From the NCBI GenBank assembly GCA_049680295.1, contig JBAUHN010000471.1, positions 1 to 10,166 of the forward strand: DNA of 10,166 nt. The letters run 5' to 3'. Of this stretch, positions 6,425 through 10,166 are shown one piece after another. The stretch is from JBAUHN01 sp049680295 (GTDB lineage: Bacteria > Pseudomonadota > Alphaproteobacteria > Rhodobacterales > Rhodobacteraceae). The translations under genes were made by a program, and so were the position numbers. The notes under the pieces are model-generated. The model did no database searches. It worked only from the letters and a program-made list of their open reading frames with translations, and had not been told where the DNA came from. The stretch's first letter is position 1, and each line of letters starts with the position of its first letter.

Positions 6425-7795
6425 CTAGTAGGAATAGGCGCCGTAAATCTTGCTGAGGTCGCCGTTCCAATCGCCATTGTAATGGTCCAGCAATTCATCG
6501 GCCAAGGTTTTGCCGCTGTCGATGCTTTCGTGCAGCGCATTCAGGAAATGAGTCTCGTCCGGAATCAAACCACCTGCACCCGCACGTGCCCGCGCCTTCA
6601 GACCTGCGTGGCTTAGGGCGACAGCTTCTCGCGCCAGATCGTGCATTTTGATCTTGCCGACCTGCGCCTGCAAACCGTCCTTGGAGGCCGCAGCCCGCAA
6701 TGCGTCCCGCGTTTCCGCGTCCCAGTCTTTGACCAGATCCCAAGCACCATCCAGTGACGCCTGATCATACATCAGTCCAACCCAGAACGCAGGTAGCGCG
6801 CACAGACGCCGCCACGGGCCGCCATCAGCCCCGCGCATTTCCATATATTTCTTGATCCGCGCCTCGGGGAATGCGGTCGTCAGGTGATCCGCCCAATCGC
6901 TGAGCGTTGGCATCTCGCCCGGAAGCGCTGACAATTCACCTTTCATGAAATCCCGAAACGACAACCCCAGCGCATCGATGTATTTGCCATCGCGATAGAC
7001 AAAATACATCGGCACATCGAGCGCATATTGCACCCAGCGTTCAAAGCCGAACCCGTCTTCAAACACAAATGGCAACATACCGGTGCGGTCAGCGTCCAGA
7101 TCACGCCAAACCCGCGAACGCCAGCTTTTGTGGCCATTGGGCTGACCTTCGAAAAATGGCGAACTGGCGAAAAGTGCCGTGGCCACAGGCTGCAATGCAA
7201 ATGCGACGCGCAGTTTTTGAACCATGTCCACCTCGGACCCGAAATCGAGATTGACCTGCACCGTGCAGGTGCGCCGCATCATCACCCGCCCCATGGTGCC
7301 AACTTTGGTCATATAGTCGTTCATTAGTTTGTAGCGACCCTTGGGCATCAGGTCCATTTGCTCATGCGTCCAGATCGGTGCCGCCCCCAGACCGATAAAG
7401 CCTGCACCGATCTTGTCCGCGACCTCTTTGACCTCGCGCAGATGGGTGTTCACCTCGTCACAAGTCTCGTGAATGGTCTCAAGCGGGGCACCTGACAATT
7501 CCAGCTGCCCGCCGGGTTCCAGACTGACATTGGCACCGTCCTTTTCGAGGCCAACGATCTTGCCGCCCTCTTGCACAGGTGCCCAATTGTGCATGTCGCG
7601 CAGACCTTCGAGCATGGTGCGGATTGAACGCGCGCCCTCGTAGGGCAAGGGTTTCAGCGTGTCTTTGCAATAGCCGAATTTTTCGTGCTCGGTGCCGATA
7701 CGCCAGTCCGATTTAGGCTTGCAGCCGTCGGCCAGATATTGTGCCAGCTGATCGTGATGTTCAATTGGGCCACCGCCGGATTGAGGAATAGACAT
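6425..7795 (-). CDS. gshA: Glutamate-cysteine ligase, plant/alphaproteobacterial type
   Basis: A 456-residue cytosolic enzyme that joins glutamate and cysteine using ATP, the first step of glutathione synthesis. Recognisable stretches are WRIGTEHEKFGY at 31-42, NVSLEPGGQLELSGAP at 89-104, RYKLMNDYM at 154-162, MMRRTCTVQVNLDF at 172-185 and SSPFFEGQPNG at 211-221. These mark the GCS2-related class shared by plants and alphaproteobacteria rather than the E. coli type. The frame is open from a GTG at 7813, but the ATG at 7795 with GGAG 8 nt upstream is the better start and gives the usual MSIPQSGGG opening. It follows the two-helix unknown by 60 nt and probably shares a transcript with rsmE. Cysteines at 25, 43, 112 and 177 are visible; whether any form the regulatory disulfide known from plant enzymes cannot be told. 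Confidence 0.95.
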   Translation of the reverse strand: MSIPQSGGGPIEHHDQLAQYLADGCKPKSDWRIGTEHEKFGYCKDTLKPLPYEGARSIRTMLEGLRDMHNWAPVQEGGKIVGLEKDGANVSLEPGGQLELSGAPLETIHETCDEVNTHLREVKEVADKIGAGFIGLGAAPIWTHEQMDLMPKGRYKLMNDYMTKVGTMGRVMMRRTCTVQVNLDFGSEVDMVQKLRVAFALQPVATALFASSPFFEGQPNGHKSWRSRVWRDLDADRTGMLPFVFEDGFGFERWVQYALDVPMYFVYRDGKYIDALGLSFRDFMKGELSALPGEMPTLSDWADHLTTAFPEARIKKYMEMRGADGGPWRRLCALPAFWVGLMYDQASLDGAWDLVKDWDAETRDALRAAASKDGLQAQVGKIKMHDLAREAVALSHAGLKARARAGAGGLIPDETHFLNALHESIDSGKTLADELLDHYNGDWNGDLSKIYGAYSY

Positions 7796-7855
7796 CAGGA
7801 AAGCTCCGTTCACGGGTTTGGTTTCAAAAAGGGATGGAGTTAAACCACCGGGGTG

Positions 7856-8383
7856 TCAATGCAGCCATTTTTGATCAACCTGCATGGGACGCTTTTGCCA
7901 GATCACAATCGAGCGATCCGCGCTCATGCGCAATTCGGCAAGCATCCGTTCGGTGCGCAGCCCCGGCAATGTCGCAAAAGCGTCAAAAAGCGCGTCCGAG
8001 CCTTCTGCATTCACCGGAATAAGCAACGCGGGCGTTCCGGGTTGATCCAGCCGCCAATGGCCGGGATATTGTGATCGGTCCAGCGTCAGGCGCTCAAGTT
8101 CGCGCAAGGCCACGGCGCCGCCGGTCATCGGGCCAAAGTATATCACCTGACCTTCGTCCACCTGAACCGCACCCGCGCCGCCGCCCTTGTTGCGAAACCG
8201 GGCGCGCTGAGTGCCGATCCAGATCAATGCGCCCCCAGCCAGCATCAATGCCGCACCGGGGATCGACAGCAATTGCCCCGGCCCCGCGATCCACCACAGA
8301 CCCAAAAGTGCCAATGCCGCGCCCACAAGCGCCTCGCGCCAACGCAACAGGGCGGCCAGTGCCTCGGGGCGGAAAAAACCCAT
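7856..8383 (-). CDS. Uncharacterised membrane protein with two N-terminal helices
   Basis: A 175-residue protein of no family I can name. Two hydrophobic segments, at ~18-33 (ALVGAALALLGLWWIA) and ~40-57 (SIPGAALMLAGGALIWIG), form a hairpin with a short loop. A basic stretch (TQRARFRNK) and a soluble C-terminal domain of ~110 residues follow, containing VQVDEGQVIYFGP (73-85) and VALRELERLTLD (91-102). The beta-rich look of that part is loosely like small PH-type bacterial domains, but this is only an impression. The ATG at 8383 overlaps the rsmE stop by one base (TGATG), so I prefer it to an upstream in-frame start at 8410 that would overlap rsmE by 28 nt. It sits between rsmE and gshA in one operon. 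Function unknown. Confidence 0.8.
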   Translation of the reverse strand: MGFFRPEALAALLRWREALVGAALALLGLWWIAGPGQLLSIPGAALMLAGGALIWIGTQRARFRNKGGGAGAVQVDEGQVIYFGPMTGGAVALRELERLTLDRSQYPGHWRLDQPGTPALLIPVNAEGSDALFDAFATLPGLRTERMLAELRMSADRSIVIWQKRPMQVDQKWLH

Positions 8384-9099
8384 CACCAATCCCCCAATGC
8401 GGTCTGCCACAGGGTCATGGCGGCCACGGCGGCCGTGTCTGCACGCAAAATACGCGGACCCAACGTCACCGCATGGGCAGGGTCCAACCGGCGCAAACGG
8501 GATCGTTCGCGATCAGAAAAACCACCCTCAGGCCCGATCAGAATGGCCCACGGGCCCAGTATCTGCGGCAAGACACCGCTGTCGCCTGCCAAAGCTTCGT
8601 CGCAAAACATGATCTGGCGGGACGGGTCCCATTGATCCAGCAAACGGTCAAACCGAACCAGATCAGCGACCTCGGGCACGAAAGTCCCGCCGCATTGCTC
8701 TGTCGCTTCAATCGCGTGGGCCTGCAAGCGATCTTTTTGAATGCGGCCAGCGTTGGTGAATTCTGTTTGCACCGGCATGATCCGTTTGGCCCCCATTTCG
8801 GCAGCTTTTTCGACAATAAAATCCGTGCGCGCCTTTTTGATCGGGGCGAACATCAGCCACAGATCGGGCGGCATTTGCAGATCACGTGTCTGACGTTCCA
8901 CCTGCAACTCACCGCCGCGTTTGCCCGCCTGTGTTACCTGCGCCAACCATTCGCCGCTTTGCCCGTTAAACAGCAAGATCGGCGCGCCGACGGGTTGGCG
9001 CATCACGCCAAACAGGTAATGCGCCTGTTCACGGGTCAAAGGAACCGATTGCCCTTGGCCCAATGGCTGATCTACATACAGTCTGATTTTGACACTCAT
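8383..9099 (-). CDS. rsmE: 16S rRNA (uracil-1498-N3) methyltransferase
   Basis: A 238-residue SPOUT-fold enzyme that methylates N3 of U1498 in 16S rRNA with S-adenosylmethionine. An N-terminal PUA-like domain covers ~1-70 (IRLYVDQPL at 5-13, HYLFGVMR at 27-34, LLFNGQSGEW at 42-51). The SPOUT domain then carries KKARTDFIVEKAAEMGAKRI at 88-107, EATEQCGG at 131-138, the IGPEGGFSDRE loop at 188-198 and the knot segment LGPRILRADTAAVAA at 213-227. The length is typical. The start at 9099 has no convincing Shine-Dalgarno, and only 12 nt separate it from the divergent ubiA start. Its stop overlaps the next gene, which suggests an rsmE-unknown-gshA transcript. Confidence 0.95.
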   Translation of the reverse strand: MSVKIRLYVDQPLGQGQSVPLTREQAHYLFGVMRQPVGAPILLFNGQSGEWLAQVTQAGKRGGELQVERQTRDLQMPPDLWLMFAPIKKARTDFIVEKAAEMGAKRIMPVQTEFTNAGRIQKDRLQAHAIEATEQCGGTFVPEVADLVRFDRLLDQWDPSRQIMFCDEALAGDSGVLPQILGPWAILIGPEGGFSDRERSRLRRLDPAHAVTLGPRILRADTAAVAAMTLWQTALGDW

Positions 9100-9111
9100 A
9101 GGCTGTTACAT

Positions 9112-10074
9112 ATGCAAGGTGATGCGCCAACACCAGATGGGCAAGTGGCTGATGCCATCAAAGGCAATTGGGTGGACAGGCTGGCTCCTGCCGCGACACG
9201 CCCCTATCTGCGGCTAAGCCGGGTTGACCGGCCCATCGGCACATGGCTGCTGCTGCTGCCCTGCTGGTGGGGCCTGGCTCTGGCAATACTTTATGATCAA
9301 TCCCCACAATGGTTCGACCTGTGGATCGCGATTGGCTGCGCCATAGGTGCCTTTTTGATGCGCGGGGCGGGATGCACGTGGAACGACATCACCGACCGAC
9401 ACATTGATGGCCGGGTTGAACGCACACGGTCGCGTCCGATCCCATCAGGGCAGGTCAGCGTCCTTGCAGCCGTGATCTGGATGTGTGCGCAGGCATTGCT
9501 GGCGCTGGCAATCTTGCTGACCTTCAACCGCGCCGCGATATCGCTAGGGGTACTGTCCCTGCTTTTGGTGACGATTTACCCTTTCGCCAAACGCTTTACC
9601 TGGTGGCCGCAGGTGTTTTTGGGGCTGGCATTCAACTGGGGGGCTTTGCTGGTCTGGACGGCGCACACCGGCCAATTGGATGCGCCTGCGGTTGTGCTAT
9701 ACCTCGCCGGGATCGCGTGGACGCTGTTTTATGACACGATTTATGCCCATCAGGATGCAGACGACGACGCATTGATCGGGGTCAAATCCACAGCCCTGTT
9801 GTTTGGGGACCGCACCGGCAGCTGGCTGCGGCGGTTTTTGATGGCAACGGTCGGATTGATGGGCATTGCCGTGATTTTTTCAGCCCAACCGCAAGCGTCG
9901 ATTCTGGCCATGGTGCTGGCGCTTTGCGGGCCTTGGGCGATGGGTTGGCATATGGCGTGGCAATTGCGGGGTCTGGATATTTCGGATTCGGCCAAAATGT
10001 TGCAGCTTTTTCGCGTTAACCGGGATACTGGCATAATCCCGCTGCTGTTTTTCGCGGCCAGTCTGTTGGCGTGA
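9112..10074 (+). CDS. ubiA: 4-hydroxybenzoate polyprenyltransferase
   Basis: A 320-residue inner-membrane prenyltransferase that attaches the polyprenyl tail to 4-hydroxybenzoate in ubiquinone synthesis. Both Asp-rich Mg-diphosphate motifs are present: NDITDRHIDGRVERTRSRP at 91-109 and DTIYAHQDADDDALIGVKST at 208-227. These are the UbiA forms of NDxxDxxxD and YAxQDxxDD. Many hydrophobic spans fit the usual eight to nine helices, for example GTWLLLLPCWWGLALAIL at 43-60. The first ~28 residues are a polar extension. The frame stays open far upstream, but that part lies antisense to rsmE. The ATG at 9112, with AGG 9 nt upstream, is the sensible start. The promoter must lie inside the 5' part of the divergent rsmE. 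Confidence 0.95.
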   Translation: MQGDAPTPDGQVADAIKGNWVDRLAPAATRPYLRLSRVDRPIGTWLLLLPCWWGLALAILYDQSPQWFDLWIAIGCAIGAFLMRGAGCTWNDITDRHIDGRVERTRSRPIPSGQVSVLAAVIWMCAQALLALAILLTFNRAAISLGVLSLLLVTIYPFAKRFTWWPQVFLGLAFNWGALLVWTAHTGQLDAPAVVLYLAGIAWTLFYDTIYAHQDADDDALIGVKSTALLFGDRTGSWLRRFLMATVGLMGIAVIFSAQPQASILAMVLALCGPWAMGWHMAWQLRGLDISDSAKMLQLFRVNRDTGIIPLLFFAASLLA

Positions 10075-10103
10075 TTGAAACCGGAGACGCAGACGCGTAT
10101 CTA
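10075..10103 (+). promoter_or_regulatory. Weak candidate promoter after ubiA
   Basis: TTGAAA (10075-10080), directly after the ubiA stop, is followed at 17 nt by TATCTA (10098-10103). The -35 element is good and the -10 element poor. It would drive the reading frame starting at 10136, with a leader of about 25 nt. No terminator for ubiA is seen between 10075 and 10135. Confidence 0.3.
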
Positions 10104-10135
10104 TCAAATTAGCAATTTCACAGTAAAGCGGTGCC

Positions 10136-10166
10136 ATGCGCGTTTCCTCTGCACTCATCATTGGGC
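10136..10166 (+). CDS. Start of an unidentified gene cut by the window edge
   Basis: An ATG at 10136 opens a frame (MRVSSALIIG) that runs to the right edge; only ten codons are visible. A basic residue followed by a hydrophobic stretch looks like the beginning of a signal peptide. Genes for OmpA-domain envelope proteins are often found after ubiA in Roseobacter-type genomes, but that is recollection of gene order and cannot be shown from these bases. The ribosome binding site is weak (AAAGCGG). Confidence 0.45.
   Translation, partial: MRVSSALIIG

Noticed and set aside
7796..7813. GTG start at 7813 for gshA
   Set aside because: The ATG at 7795 has GGAG at 8 nt and gives the family's typical N-terminus.
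7854..7859. Minus-strand TTGACA before gshA as a dedicated promoter
   Set aside because: At 17-18 nt spacing the -10 position reads CATCCC or ATCCCT, far from consensus. Co-transcription with rsmE explains expression.
8071..9111. Long open frame in phase with ubiA, extending it upstream by 347 codons
   Set aside because: It is antisense to rsmE and the two-helix protein, both well supported, and its translation is rich in Arg/Pro/Gln with no recognisable domain. It is a codon-bias shadow.

Overview
The window looks like a piece of chromosome from an alphaproteobacterium of the Rhodobacterales (Roseobacter-like). This rests on the protein types: a plant/alphaproteobacterial-type GshA, a cysteine-poor family-4-like uracil-DNA glycosylase, UbiA, and a pyrB-pyrC-like-plsY run. 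It also rests on the moderately high GC content and compact, overlapping gene order. No tRNA, rRNA, CRISPR array, insertion sequence or prophage gene is visible. All of the larger genes are core or housekeeping types.

Left part (1-2715, minus strand). A uracil-DNA glycosylase is followed by a possible 25-residue hydrophobic micro-ORF, then a MoaB-type molybdenum cofactor protein. After a 96-bp gap comes an RND-type efflux periplasmic adaptor that runs off the left edge.

Centre (2716-6400, plus strand). A divergent promoter region leads into a tight operon: pyrB, a 181-residue protein with one C-terminal membrane helix, a 33-residue single-helix microprotein, a dihydroorotase homologue, and plsY. 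The dihydroorotase homologue has lost the HxH metal motif, a later metal histidine, the catalytic aspartate and the substrate-binding arginine. It is therefore best read as a non-catalytic PyrX/PyrC'-type partner of the aspartate transcarbamoylase, not as a working PyrC. With two small membrane-anchored proteins between pyrB and pyrX, the operon may encode a membrane-associated ATCase assembly. That assembly is the most interesting hypothesis here.

Right part (6401-10166). A minus-strand operon (rsmE, a two-helix unknown, gshA) converges on plsY. RsmE methylates 16S rRNA and GshA starts glutathione synthesis. The start codon of rsmE lies only 12 nt from the start codon of the divergent ubiA (ubiquinone pathway). 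Downstream of ubiA a new plus-strand reading frame begins and is cut by the window edge.
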